Below, piece by piece: positions 14,112 through 22,565 of a stretch of 29,462 nt of DNA (position 1 is the stretch's first letter; every line of letters starts with the position of its first letter). This DNA is from Streptomyces sp. WM6378 (GTDB lineage: Bacteria; Actinomycetota; Actinomycetes; Streptomycetales; Streptomycetaceae). The position numbers and the translations under genes are program-made. The notes beneath the pieces are model-generated. The model searched no databases, was not told where the DNA came from, and worked only from the letters and a program-made list of their open reading frames with translations. The stretch spans positions 1 through 29,462 of the forward strand of contig NZ_LGDD01000351.1 of NCBI RefSeq assembly GCF_001279695.1. Reading direction: 5' to 3'.

Positions 14112-14672
14112 TCAGGCGCTGCGCTGCGCCCGGACCGCTCCGGTGTACGTGTCGGTGGTCAGGTCGTCCTCGGCGATGCCGAGTTCGGCCAGGACGGCTC
14201 GGACAGCGTCGAGGGCGTCCTGCAGGTCGTCTTGCTCCTTCACCTGCGTCTCGATCTCCAGGAATGTCCCGTCGAGTTCCGGGACCCGCACCAGGGTCGC
14301 GAGCACCGCCAGGCCGTGTGCCTCGAACTCGTAATTGCGGCAGCGCTTTTCGAAGGCGTGCGCGGGCACGTAGCCAAGGCCGCGCAGCATGGCGTGGACC
14401 GCGTCCGGATCCGTCACCCGGGTCTCGTACTCGGGCTTGGAGCCGGAGGCTTCGTCGATCCGCGGTTCCTTGTAGCTGAGGATGCTGCGGGTGCCGTCGG
14501 GGCCGTGGACCGTGCGTACTCGCAGTTCCCGGTCCTCGGCGTCCAGCGTGCCAGCCACCGTGTCGTAGTAGGTGTCCTGGTACACCTCGGCGCGGCCCGT
14601 GGCGCGTTCGTCGACGAGGCGCAGGACCGTCTCGGGTGCGTGGACGCGCGCTTTCAGTTCTGCCTCGATCAC
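14112..14672 (-). CDS. CYTH-domain protein (class IV adenylate cyclase/CyaB-like)
   Basis: 186 residues from GTG 14672, with AGAGGA about 7 nt upstream. The N-terminus MIEAELKARV contains the E-x-E-x-K signature of the CYTH/triphosphate-tunnel superfamily. Further strands carry the alternating charged residues that line the tunnel: YQDTYYDT, LRVRTVHG, SYKEPRID, YETRVTD, KRCRNYEF, LEIETQVKE. CyaB-type members can make cAMP, but other CYTH proteins act on thiamine triphosphate or other triphosphates, so the reaction is not fixed. The local context (AraC regulator upstream-facing, secreted phosphodiesterase next door) gives no pathway. Confidence 0.85.
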   Translation of the reverse strand: MIEAELKARVHAPETVLRLVDERATGRAEVYQDTYYDTVAGTLDAEDRELRVRTVHGPDGTRSILSYKEPRIDEASGSKPEYETRVTDPDAVHAMLRGLGYVPAHAFEKRCRNYEFEAHGLAVLATLVRVPELDGTFLEIETQVKEQDDLQDALDAVRAVLAELGIAEDDLTTDTYTGAVRAQRSA

Positions 14673-14723
14673 CGGCGATCCTCTTTCACACTGTGCGTTC
14701 GGCTCCGTCGACGATCGCCTGAA

Positions 14724-14930
14724 TCATCCCGTATCCCTCCGACGCCGAGCCGCTGCCTGACCGAGCCCGGGACCCTGCAGGAGGTAATCGAAGGCGAACG
14801 GGTCCTGCCCAGGGCGACGTCGGCCACCGCGGCGGCCGCAGCGGCCCGGGTCAGGGTCGCTCGGACATCTGGCTGCCATAAATCGGTCAGTCGCAGTTCT
14901 TCCGGATGTACTCGCCAGTAGCTAGAGTCC
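14724..14930 (-). pseudogene. Possible frameshifted gene remnant
   Basis: On the minus strand VHPEELRLTDLWQPDVRATL, then a long Ala-rich helix (TRAAAAAAVADVALG) reads like protein. After a one-base shift it continues QDPFAFDYLLQGPGLGQAAA and stops at 14724-14726. No family is recognised, and the composition could also arise by chance in GC-rich DNA. Confidence 0.25.
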
Positions 14931-14966
14931 GGCCGTTCCCACTCCAAGCGACCACCAGGAGCCCTC

Positions 14967-15995
14967 GTGCGCGCGCCCCGAACCGCCTCCGCCCTCACCG
15001 CCGTCACAGCTGCGGCCGCACTGGTCGGAGGCACGGTCCTGCTGGCGCCGGCCGCCGGCGCGGCCCCCAGCGCCCCGACACTCTCGGTCTTCGCCTGGAA
15101 CGTCGACCTGGGCACGGCGGTCGTCGACTCGACACAGAACGAGAAGGCCGCACAACGCACCCCGGTCGTCGAGTCGATCATCCGGCAGCACGACGCGGAC
15201 GTGGTGATCCTGGACGAACTGTTCAACCACACCTCCACCGACGACATCTCGGCCAAGCTCGCCGACCTCTACCCGTACCGCACCCCGGTGGTGGGCCAGA
15301 CCTGTTCGGGCGGCGGCTGGAACGGAGTGAGCGGCAACTGCTCCAGCTCGTGGTTCGTGATCAACGGCGGCACGATGATCCTGTCCAAGTACCCGATCAC
15401 CGCCCAGTACGCCCATGTCTTCAGCAACTCCACCTCCGGGACCTGGGACTACAACGCCAACAAGGGCGCGGCGCTCGCGCAGATCGACAAGAACAGCACC
15501 AAGACCTGGGTAGTCGGCACGCATCTCCAGGCCGACCAGTCCAACACCTCCACGGACACCACCCAGGCCACCCGCCTGCGCCAGCTCGGTGAGATCCGCG
15601 ACTGGGTCAACGGCATCGTCGGTGCGTCGGCGCCGGTCCTGCTCGGGGGCGATCTCAACATCGAATACACGCACGGCCAGTCACGCGGCGACTTCGCCAA
15701 CGCCCAGTCGGCCGTGGACGGTTCACTCAACACCCCGGCCGCCGCGCCGACCACCATGGACTGCTCGGTCTCGGCCTGGTGTCAGTACATGGCCGACGTC
15801 GAGACCTTCCCCAAGGACTACCGCGACAACCTGGACTATCTCGGCTACCTGAACGCAGCCGGTCGCCCCGTCCCGACCGCCGTGCCGGACGTCAAGACCG
15901 ACTTCGACCCCCAGGCGGGCTGGACCCCCGGTCAACTGGACACCCGCTCACCCAGCGACCACTACCCGGTGGAAGCAACGTTCCAGCTCTGCTGA
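14967..15995 (+). CDS. Secreted endonuclease/exonuclease/phosphatase-family phosphodiesterase (sphingomyelinase-like)
   Basis: 342 residues from GTG 14967 with AGGAG 5 nt upstream. The signal peptide spans about 1-33 (ALVGGTVLLAPAAGAA). The DNase I-like fold motifs are all present: AWNV with Asn45, the metal-binding Glu84 in ILDELF, GTHLQ (His186), GGDLNIE (Asp229, Asn231), DNLDYL (Asp290), and SDHYPVEA (Asp331, His332). CSVSAWCQYM is among several cysteine pairs expected in an exported enzyme. The order and length are like bacterial neutral sphingomyelinases/phospholipase C, so it probably cleaves an extracellular phosphodiester (a sphingolipid or a nucleic acid). Transcribed alone. Confidence 0.88.
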   Translation: MRAPRTASALTAVTAAAALVGGTVLLAPAAGAAPSAPTLSVFAWNVDLGTAVVDSTQNEKAAQRTPVVESIIRQHDADVVILDELFNHTSTDDISAKLADLYPYRTPVVGQTCSGGGWNGVSGNCSSSWFVINGGTMILSKYPITAQYAHVFSNSTSGTWDYNANKGAALAQIDKNSTKTWVVGTHLQADQSNTSTDTTQATRLRQLGEIRDWVNGIVGASAPVLLGGDLNIEYTHGQSRGDFANAQSAVDGSLNTPAAAPTTMDCSVSAWCQYMADVETFPKDYRDNLDYLGYLNAAGRPVPTAVPDVKTDFDPQAGWTPGQLDTRSPSDHYPVEATFQLC

Positions 15996-16032
15996 CCCCC
16001 ATCGCCGGGGCGGAGCCGACACTCACCCCATG

Positions 16033-16221
16033 TCAGGTGCGGTCGTCGAGGTCGTCCCGGACGTCGTCGAAGGACTGCTGGCCCTGCTGCCTGGCCTCCT
16101 CGGCGCGCCGGCGCAATCGCTCCTGCTCGCTCTGGCCGCGCTGCTTCGCCTCGTCCTGCTTGCCCTGCAACTTCTCCTTGGCCTGCTGGGCCTTGCCCTG
16201 CAACTCGTCCTTGATGCCCAT
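16033..16221 (-). CDS. Small highly charged helical protein
   Basis: 62 residues from ATG 16221; AGGAG lies about 11 nt upstream. The sequence is almost all Lys, Glu, Gln, Arg and Asp (MGIKDELQGKAQQAKEKLQG ... FDDVRDDLDDRT) and should form one long amphipathic helix or be disordered. It resembles the small CsbD-like or stress-type proteins common in actinobacteria, but I cannot place it in a family. Monocistronic, convergent with the phosphodiesterase gene. Confidence 0.75.
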   Translation of the reverse strand: MGIKDELQGKAQQAKEKLQGKQDEAKQRGQSEQERLRRRAEEARQQGQQSFDDVRDDLDDRT

Positions 16222-16344
16222 GCGTGGTCCACTCCTGAGGGGAGAGAGATAGGTCTCGGCCATCGTCACCTGCCCAGGCGGAGCATGCACTTCGAGCGGT
16301 AACGCTCCGTACGGCTCCCCCTGGGAGGAAGAACCGTCTGCCGA

Positions 16345-17010
16345 GTGCCCTACAGGGACATCCACCGCACCGTCCTCATCAACCGGCTGCACCGCACCGC
16401 TTTCGACGGTGAAGAGGAGCACCGGCTTTTGCTTCGGTTCGCGGCCCTGCGGGATCCGGTGATGGTCGCGAAATGGATCAAGTACCGGGTCATCAACACC
16501 GAACGTCAGGACTGGCTGCGCGGCTACAAAGCCGCCTCCCGCTACCGGGACCGCGAGCGTGATCTGGAGACGTCCTACGAGCACCTGGAGGGCGCCTACC
16601 CGCTCGGCCGGTGGCTCTCCGACCAGCGCCGCGTGCTGCCGGCCGGGCAGATGAGCAGCGAGCGGGCCGACGATCTGGAGGCGCTCAGGATCGTCTAAAA
16701 CACCGCTGACGCCCAGTTCACCGAGAACCTCGCGGCGGCACGCGCGTACTTCGCGGAGGCCGGGACGCTGGCCGCGTCCCGGCACGCCACCGCGCTCGAC
16801 AAGCCGGTCGGACAGTGGCTCACCAACATCCGCCGCCCCGGCGGACTGGGCAAAGACCTGGTACGCGCCGAACGGCGTGCCGAGCAGTTCGCCGCGGTCG
16901 ATCCGGACTGGAACCCGGCCCTGCTCGGCTGGCCGGTGGACTGGCAGCGCCACTACGTCGGCCTGGCGGCGTGCCTCCTTCCAACGAGCCGACCGCCGTC
17001 CAAGCCGGAC
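16345..17010 (+). pseudogene. Helicase-associated-domain protein, truncated with an in-frame stop
   Basis: The frame from GTG 16345 reads YRDIHRTVLINRLHRTAFDG, FAALRDPVMVAKWIKYRVIN, TERQDWLRGYKAASRYRDRE, EHLEGAYPLGRWLSDQRRVL. This is the linker and first helicase-associated repeat of streptomycete DEAD/DEAH helicase-type proteins. A TAA at 16696-16698 interrupts it at L-R-I-V. The same frame then continues with a second repeat, NLAAARAYFAEAGTLAASRH, LDKPVGQWLTNIRRPGGLGK, and VDPDWNPALLGWPVDWQRHY. Homology fades near 17010. The ATPase core expected before residue 1 is absent. The C-terminal repeat pieces at 1619-1812 and 2117-2182 belong to the same family. Confidence 0.8.
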
Positions 17011-17386
17011 GGATCCTCAACTCGTAAGGCTGAGCCTGCTGGCCGCCGCACGACGCGTGCCGGTACGCGTCCTCGGCACCGCCTTCCTGGCCCTGGTCGG
17101 CGCCACCGCCGCCGAAGCCACCCAGGCGGTCGGCCCGCTGCTGCTCGGCCTGCTCGCCGCGCCCGCAGGAACAGCCCACCGCCTCACCGACCGACCCTAC
17201 CGCGGGCTCGCCCTGTCGGCGGGGCTCGCGGTTGCGGACGGCGGCGGCTCGCAGCCACAGGTGCGGGAACGGCCGCGGGATGGATGTCCCTCGCTGGGCG
17301 AACTGCTGCACGCTCTCGGGGCGGGTTCCAAACCCGCCGTCCATTGGGCACTCCCGTCGGGGTCGAAGCGAGGGCCGCGGGCAACA
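17011..17386. other. Region without a recognisable gene
   Basis: Immediately after the helicase-associated pseudogene one plus-strand frame has a hydrophobic Ala/Leu-rich stretch (VRVLGTAFLALVGATAAEA, about 17060-17115), but no start, ribosome binding site or family is visible. It is probably degenerate 3' sequence of the pseudogene. Confidence 0.3.
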
Positions 17387-17419
17387 AACCCCTCCCCCAT
17401 GTTCGGTGGGAGAGGGGTT
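17387..17419 (-). terminator. Terminator of the S53 peptidase gene
   Basis: AACCCCTCCCCCA (17387-17399) and TGGGAGAGGGGTT (17407-17419) pair over 13 positions with one mismatch and a 7-nt loop. In the minus direction the stem is followed by TTGTTG. It lies about 40 nt after the peptidase stop (17457-17459). Confidence 0.85.
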
Positions 17420-17456
17420 CGGATGCGTGCCGGCGACGTCACGCGTCGGCCTGGTT

Positions 17457-19175
17457 TCAGGAGACGGTCACGTCGTCGTAGTACGTGTACGTCTCGTCAC
17501 CCGCGTAGTCGTCGTCCTTGCTGGTGAGCGTGAGGGTGTAACTGTGGCCCGCGGTCAGGGAGCCGGAGGCGGTCTTCCAACCGGCGCCGTTGGTGCAGGT
17601 CTTGGGCAGGACCGTCGTGGTGGTGCCGGTCGTGTTGTCCTTCAGCGTGGCGGTGGCCCAGTCGTAGGTGACGGTGTCGGGGCAGGTCACGTCGTAGGCG
17701 AAGGAGACCTTGGAGCTGCCGGTCGGCGCGGTGAAGGTCTGGGCGAGGGAGGAGGTGTTGGTCGGGCTGGACGAGCCGACCAGGGCGCCGTAGCTGCCGG
17801 TGTGGGCGGCGTCGGCGCTGGCGGCGGCGGAGCCGGTGGAGGTCCAGCCGCTCAGGGTGCCCGCCTCGAAGGTTCCGTTGCTCAGGGCACTGCCGCCACC
17901 GGTGCTGCCATCGGTGGCGAAGGCCGTGGTGCCGTTCGGGGTGCCGAGGCCGGTCGGGCCGTCGTAGCCGGGGCCGGCGGTGCACAGGTAGCTGGGCGAG
18001 CAGGTGCCGTTGCTGCCCGTGGTGACGTCGTTGAGTGCGCCGGTGTGCGCGTACGGGTACTTCGACGGGTAGTCGCCGGTGCCGGGCGTGCCGGCCAGTG
18101 CGTAGACGCCGGCGATGATCGGCGCGGAGGCGCTGGTGCCGCCGTACACGTTCCAGCCGCTGGCCTGGTAACTGTCGTACACCGCGACGCCGGTGGCCGG
18201 GTCGGCGACGGCCGACACGTCGGAGATGGCACGCTTCGAGCAGCCGCTGTCGGTCTGCCAGCCGGGCTTGGGGTCGTACGCCGAGCAGCCTGAGCCGGTG
18301 CCCTCGGTGCTGTTGGTGTGCCACACCGACTCGGACCAGCCGCGGGCGCTGGAGTCCCGCTTCAGGGCGGTGCCGCCGACCGAGGTCACGTACTGGGAGG
18401 CCGCCGGGTACTCGGCGCCGTACGCGGAGTCGCCCGCCGAGACGGTGATCGCGACACCGGGGTGCTTGAAGTACTGGTTGTCCGCGGTCAGGTCTGAGGA
18501 GTCCTCGGAGCCGCCGTAGCTGTTGGACACGTACTTGGCTCCCTGGGCGACGGCGGTGTTGACCGCGGTGCCCAGGTCGCTCATGTTGGCCGTGCTGGAC
18601 TCGACGAGCAGGATGTGGGCGTTGGGGGCGATCGCGGAGACCATGTCGAGGTCCAGGGAGATCTCGCCCGCCCAACCGGCGTCTGCGGCCGGGTAGTTGG
18701 TGCCGCCGTTCTGGTCGATCTTGCTGAAGCAGCCGTTGGCCGCGGTGCAGGCCGGCAGGCCGTACTGGCTGCGGTAGGCGGCCAGGTCGGACTCGGCATT
18801 GGGGTCGTCCTGGGCATCGACGATCGCGATCGTCGCACCGGCACCGCCGTTCGCGGGCAGGTTGTAGGCGCTCAGCAGGTCGGACGGGCCGTAGCCGGAC
18901 GGCACGGCGAGCGGCGAGACCGCGTTGACCGTGAGCGCATGCGGCTGGACGACGTCGGTGCGGGCGAGCGCCTTGCAGGCCATCACCCGGTGCTTGGTGG
19001 GCTGCGAGCAGAGCCGCTTCACATGCGGGGTGGCCGAGGCCGACGCACCGGTGCTCGCGGCGGTCTGGGCCTGGGCCGAACCGGCCGCGACCAGGCCGGT
19101 GGTGGCGAAGGCGAGCGAGACGAGCCCGGTCAGGGCGGTCCGCTGCGCGGCTCTTGATATATGGGGGATACCCAT
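17457..19175 (-). CDS. Secreted S53-family serine-carboxyl peptidase (sedolisin)
   Basis: 572 residues from ATG 19175, GAGAGG about 11 nt upstream. The signal peptide runs through LVSLAFATTGLVAAGSAQA (about 18-36). The catalytic domain has the sedolisin triad: Glu171 and Asp175 in AGEISLDLD, and nucleophile Ser348 in YGGTSASAP. The oxyanion Asp249 is in SAGDSAYG. Ser/Asp-rich calcium-site residues are expected near DVTTGSNGT...GYDGPTGLGTP (about 382-415). Only about 65 residues separate the signal peptide from the mature-like start, so the large pro-kumamolisin activation domain is missing. The C-terminal 140 residues (NGTFEAGTLSGWTSTG...TYTYYDDVTVS) look like a beta-sandwich carbohydrate- or surface-binding module. 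It would digest protein at acidic pH outside the cell. Single gene with its own terminator. Confidence 0.93.
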   Translation of the reverse strand: MGIPHISRAAQRTALTGLVSLAFATTGLVAAGSAQAQTAASTGASASATPHVKRLCSQPTKHRVMACKALARTDVVQPHALTVNAVSPLAVPSGYGPSDLLSAYNLPANGGAGATIAIVDAQDDPNAESDLAAYRSQYGLPACTAANGCFSKIDQNGGTNYPAADAGWAGEISLDLDMVSAIAPNAHILLVESSTANMSDLGTAVNTAVAQGAKYVSNSYGGSEDSSDLTADNQYFKHPGVAITVSAGDSAYGAEYPAASQYVTSVGGTALKRDSSARGWSESVWHTNSTEGTGSGCSAYDPKPGWQTDSGCSKRAISDVSAVADPATGVAVYDSYQASGWNVYGGTSASAPIIAGVYALAGTPGTGDYPSKYPYAHTGALNDVTTGSNGTCSPSYLCTAGPGYDGPTGLGTPNGTTAFATDGSTGGGSALSNGTFEAGTLSGWTSTGSAAASADAAHTGSYGALVGSSSPTNTSSLAQTFTAPTGSSKVSFAYDVTCPDTVTYDWATATLKDNTTGTTTTVLPKTCTNGAGWKTASGSLTAGHSYTLTLTSKDDDYAGDETYTYYDDVTVS

Positions 19176-19773
19176 GGGTGGGGGTGCCTCTCTCGTACCG
19201 GTCACCGCGCGTCGGTCGACGGCCGTGACCGCTCGGCTGGACAGCGGCGGACGGCATACCGGGCCACGCCCCGAAACGGACACTCACCACCCCGCCGAAA
19301 TATCGGCGTGAAGAGAGCAGCGGAAAGCAACACCGCGACCGCACAGGGGATTTCCCTGGGCATGCGGCGGCCGTTCCGCGGGGAATTACTCTCTCCGCAG
19401 ACAGGGAAGCAAGCCCCCGGACCGAAACGCGAACCCCATTTGTCTGACGAACTGTCACCACGGGCTGTGGTGGCACCGTCCGCCGGGCGGAAGCAAAGCA
19501 GAGTTGATGAGCACCGGTCAACGGGCTGAGCCCGGCGTTCGTCCGCTCAACTCGTTACGGGACCGTGAACAGGGCGGACAGAACAGGGCCAGAGCAGGTA
19601 AATGTACGGTGCGTCATTACTCGCGAATGGACGGGAATTAGCCTGCACCTGAACCAGTGGACGGAAATGCATGGTCTGATCTTGACCACTCATTGACCAA
19701 GATCACAGGACCGGGCCGCTCAACTGCAGCGCTCCATTGGGGTAGTTGAGGCTTTCCCGTTCGCTTTGCCGGA
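19176..19773. other. Long intergenic region upstream of the S53 peptidase
   Basis: About 600 bp with no gene and less GC-rich than its surroundings toward the right. It should contain the peptidase promoter. CGCCGA-n4-TCGGCG (about 19296-19311) is a short inverted repeat, and a direct/inverted repeat cluster lies at 19677-19705. Confidence 0.5.
19677..19705. promoter_or_regulatory. TTGACCA direct repeat (11-bp period) nested in an 8-bp inverted repeat
   Basis: TTGACCA occurs at 19682-19688 and 19693-19699, exactly 11 bp apart, the spacing of OmpR/PhoB-type response-regulator half sites. The pair is enclosed by TGATCTTG (19677-19684) and CAAGATCA (19698-19705), perfect inverted copies. It is about 500 bp upstream of the S53 gene and 70 bp beyond the small ORF at 19774-19905; which gene it serves is unclear. 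Confidence 0.5.
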
Positions 19774-19905
19774 TTACAGGCGGGAGGCGTGGCCTTCGCC
19801 CCGACCTGCCTCTGCTCCGAGACCGGCATCGGCGAGATGGCGCTCCATCACCGCGCACCCACCGTTGGCCGCACGCACAGCGCAGTTCTCACAAACGCGG
19901 GTCAT
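19774..19905 (-). CDS. Small Cys-containing ORF, within repeat copy B
   Basis: From ATG 19905 the frame gives 43 residues, MTRVCENCAVRAANGGCAVM then ERHLADAGLGAEAGRGEGHA and SRL, with a C-x2-C-x8-C pattern. Between the two repeat copies the differences in the coding frame just upstream of this ATG are mostly synonymous (IPGSPGAV conserved). The true start may therefore be further upstream, possibly in the spacer after the D-aminopeptidase stop (20031). No strong ribosome binding site is seen. The cysteines might bind metal. Unknown family. Confidence 0.4.
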   Translation of the reverse strand: MTRVCENCAVRAANGGCAVMERHLADAGLGAEAGRGEGHASRL

Positions 19906-19941
19906 GACAACCGCGCCCGGGCTCCCGGGGATCAGCGGTGA
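19850..19941 (+). repeat. Copy B of the ~92-bp dispersed direct repeat
   Basis: Matches 5053-5145 in the same orientation, with small indels near 19874-19900. Copy B preserves an open minus-strand frame (TRVCENCAVR...); copy A does not. Confidence 0.8.
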
Positions 19942-20030
19942 GCTTCGATGAGGCCAGGGTCGTCGCGGCTCTTCGAGGGGGGGACCAGGCCACAACAGCA
20001 CGCCGCCCCCGGCCGCCTGCGTCGTCGTGG

Positions 20031-20855
20031 CTACTCGGCGATGGCCCGGGTGAGCATGACCACGGCAACGAAGCTGCGGTACAGCCGGATCGGGTCGGCG
20101 TCGGTGAGCCGCACGGTCAACTCGTCTTCGCGTACCGCCCCGTTGATCCACGTCGCCATCTCGGCCAGGTCCGTGTTTCGGAACCGGACGGTGAGCGTGG
20201 CGGGGAGTTCGATCGCGGGCACTACTGCACGCGGCAGGCTCTGGACCGCCTCGTGGGCAGCGTCCCGGATCAGCTCACGAGCCTGAGCCGGGTGCATGCT
20301 GTCGGCGGCGAAGCGCGACACCGAGGACTTCACCACGGCGGCACGAATGCCGGGGCAGAACGGCTCGATCTCCTCGGCCGTGATCCCGTCACCCGTGATC
20401 AGCACCACCGGCACCCGGTGCCCGAGGGCGACCAGCGCGTTGATGCCGCTCTCCCCCGCAGGCACGCCATTGAGCCGGACCTCGGCGATCGCCTTCGGGT
20501 TGTAGGTGTGCGACAGCGTGGAGGACGGACCGGACATCGACCCGTGATACGAGACGAAGAAGATCCCGTCGAACGAGGCGTCGAGGCCCTGCATCATGTA
20601 CAGCGGCTTGTGCCGACCGGACAGATAGCGGGCACGGCCGGCGAGCTCGTCCGGGCGGAGGTTGGCCATCGCCGAGTGCGAATCGTTCACGAGGAACTCA
20701 CTCGCGCCGGCGCCCCGCGCGCCCTCGATCGCAGCGTTCACCTCGCCTTGGAGCAGGCCGCGGAAATAGCCGTACTGGGCGCCCGCGGGCCTGCACTGGT
20801 CCCAGTCGACGACCCCCGCCGCGCCCTCCATGTCGGAAGAGATGAAGATCCTCAC
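20031..20855 (-). CDS. M55-family D-aminopeptidase (DppA-like)
   Basis: 274 residues from GTG 20855, with GAAGGGA 7 nt upstream. The zinc ligands of DppA are in place: Asp8 and Glu10 in SSDMEG, His60 in VNDSHSAM, His104 in SYHGSM and Glu135 in PAGESGIN. His116 in LSHTYN corresponds to the proposed active-site His. Family members are decameric cytosolic enzymes that remove N-terminal D-amino acids from short peptides such as D-Ala-D-Ala, linking to peptidoglycan turnover. The full length agrees with DppA (about 274). The gene follows the hydroxyacid oxidase on the same strand after a 357-bp gap, so co-transcription is uncertain. Confidence 0.92.
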   Translation of the reverse strand: MRIFISSDMEGAAGVVDWDQCRPAGAQYGYFRGLLQGEVNAAIEGARGAGASEFLVNDSHSAMANLRPDELAGRARYLSGRHKPLYMMQGLDASFDGIFFVSYHGSMSGPSSTLSHTYNPKAIAEVRLNGVPAGESGINALVALGHRVPVVLITGDGITAEEIEPFCPGIRAAVVKSSVSRFAADSMHPAQARELIRDAAHEAVQSLPRAVVPAIELPATLTVRFRNTDLAEMATWINGAVREDELTVRLTDADPIRLYRSFVAVVMLTRAIAE

Positions 20856-21212
20856 AGCGTGGTCCCTTCAACATCGGGTGCCGACGAACGGGTTGACCGC
20901 GAAAAGACCAACTGCACCGCCACGAGCCAATCACGGAACAGAGCCGCATGAGAGGCCTCCCGCCCAGACAGCCCGCTCCCCGGCGTTGGTTGCCGTTGGC
21001 TTGGCGGGCGACGCGTCGTCATCACGGTGTCGGCTTCGCGTACGGCCGTCGCAGGCTGTTCACGCGGGCATGAAGAGCCGCGCCACCACGAAGGCTCAAG
21101 CACCCCGGCTCCTGTCGCACCGAACTCCACTGCATCGACACCGGCTTGACCACGAGACACGACCTCCGAGCTCCCCGGACCGGCTCTCCCAGGGAGGCGT
21201 GGCCGTACGCAC
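20856..21212. other. Intergenic region between the hydroxyacid oxidase and D-aminopeptidase genes
   Basis: 357 bp with no recognisable gene on either strand. It probably holds the 3' end of the oxidase transcript and the D-aminopeptidase promoter. I see no clear hairpin or operator. Confidence 0.4.
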
Positions 21213-22343
21213 TCACCACGCGTCGGCAACCGCCGAATCACCGCTAACGGGTGAGGCGTTGGCGGGATTGCGGATCAGAGGTGGGTGGAGTGCCGGGTGC
21301 AGCAGGCTCGCGTCCACGGACGTGAGTGCTGTTCGGCCGCAGAGGGCCATGGCGGTCTCCAACTCGGCTCCCAGGATGGACAGTACGTTGCGCGCGCCCT
21401 CGGTCCCGGATACGGCCAGGCCCCACAGAACGGGCCTACCCACGAGCACCGCCCGGGCGCCCAGAGCCAGCGCGATCAGTACGTCCGTCCCGCGGCGGAT
21501 ACCCCCGTCGATGAGGACCTCGCAGCGTCCGGCGACGGCGCGCACCACCTCGGGCAGCGCGTCGAGGGCGGTGACCGCTCCGTCCAGCTGGCGGCCGCCG
21601 TGGTTGGACACCACCACCGCGGCCACCCCCAACTCGGCCGCGCGGGCCGCGTCTTCGGCGGTGAGCACGCCTTTGAGGACGATCGGAAGCCTGGTCAGCG
21701 AGCGCAGCCAGGCCAGATCGTCCCAGGTGAAGGCGGGATCAATGCGCCGGGCCATCACCGCGGCCAGCTCGGCCGGGGATCCGTCGGCGCGGATGTCGGG
21801 GAAGTTCGCCGGCGCCAGCCCCGCAGGGAGAGCGAAGGCGTTGCGCAGATCCCGTACCCGGCGTCCGCGGACCGGGGCATCCACGGTGACGACCAGCGCC
21901 CGGTAGCCGGCCTCCTCGGCCCTGATGACCAGATCCTCGCTGACCGTCCGGTCCCGGAAGACGTACAGCTGCATCCACAACGGTCCCCGCGCCACCAGGG
22001 CGACATCCTCCAGCCGCCTGGTGGCGAACGTGCTGACCACCATCAGCGCGCCCGCCTGGCCCGCGGCGCGGGCACAGGCCACCTCGCCCTCCGGCGTGAC
22101 CAGCCCGTGGAAGCCAGTAGGGGCAACCGCGATGGGCAGGGCGACCGGAGACCCGAGCAGCGTGGTGCGCGTGTCGCAGCGGGAGACGTCGACCAGGACG
22201 CGCGGGCGCAGCCGGTAGCGCCGGAAGCCGGCCAGGCTCTCGCGCAGCGTCGACTCGTCACCGCTGCCACCATCGATGTAATCCCAGACGGAGGGCTCGA
22301 CCACCGAACGTGCCGCCGTGTTGTACTCGTCCAGCGTGAACAT
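21213..22343 (-). CDS. FMN-dependent alpha-hydroxyacid oxidase/dehydrogenase
   Basis: 376 residues from ATG 22343 (MFTLDEYNTAARSVVEPSVW). The start is provisional because no clear ribosome binding site is seen and a GTG further upstream is possible. This is the glycolate/lactate/mandelate oxidase TIM barrel: WDYIDGGSGDESTLRE near the N-terminus, IAVAPTGFHGLVTPEGE, WMQLYVFRD, Lys224 in IVLKGVL, the catalytic His248 and Arg251 in VVSNHGGRQLDG, and the FMN phosphate site IDGGIRRGTDVLIALALGAR. It oxidises a 2-hydroxyacid to the 2-oxoacid using FMN. The sequence is closest in style to streptomycete 4-hydroxymandelate oxidase-type proteins, but the substrate is not determined. It is followed on the same strand by the D-aminopeptidase. 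Confidence 0.9.
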   Translation of the reverse strand: MFTLDEYNTAARSVVEPSVWDYIDGGSGDESTLRESLAGFRRYRLRPRVLVDVSRCDTRTTLLGSPVALPIAVAPTGFHGLVTPEGEVACARAAGQAGALMVVSTFATRRLEDVALVARGPLWMQLYVFRDRTVSEDLVIRAEEAGYRALVVTVDAPVRGRRVRDLRNAFALPAGLAPANFPDIRADGSPAELAAVMARRIDPAFTWDDLAWLRSLTRLPIVLKGVLTAEDAARAAELGVAAVVVSNHGGRQLDGAVTALDALPEVVRAVAGRCEVLIDGGIRRGTDVLIALALGARAVLVGRPVLWGLAVSGTEGARNVLSILGAELETAMALCGRTALTSVDASLLHPALHPPLIRNPANASPVSGDSAVADAW

Positions 22344-22542
22344 GCACCGTCCGCTGGTACCAGGGGAGGTGCCCGAGTCGTCCTTGTCCGCCGCCACGAC
22401 GATCACCCCACCAGGCCCGGCCCGCACAGACAAGCCCGCTTCCGGCCAGCCCCGGCCACGGCCCGGCACCGACCTGCACCGCCCGGGCCCGCAGGCACGG
22501 CGAGTCCCTGAGGTAGTAGCCGGCCCATGCGATCGGCTGCAG

Positions 22543-22565
22543 GCAACCCCGGCGACCGGGGCTGC
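22543..22565. promoter_or_regulatory. GC-rich hairpin upstream of the hydroxyacid oxidase
   Basis: GCA-A-CCCCGG (22543-22552) pairs with CCGGGG-C-TGC (22556-22565) around the 3-nt loop CGA. It lies between the ABC-exporter fragment and the oxidase gene. It could end transcription coming from the fragment or sit in the oxidase leader. Confidence 0.35.

Noticed and set aside
17497..19521. 674-codon minus-strand frame overlapping the S53 gene
   Set aside because: Arg/His/Pro-rich alternative frame of the same strand; the S53 frame has all catalytic motifs.
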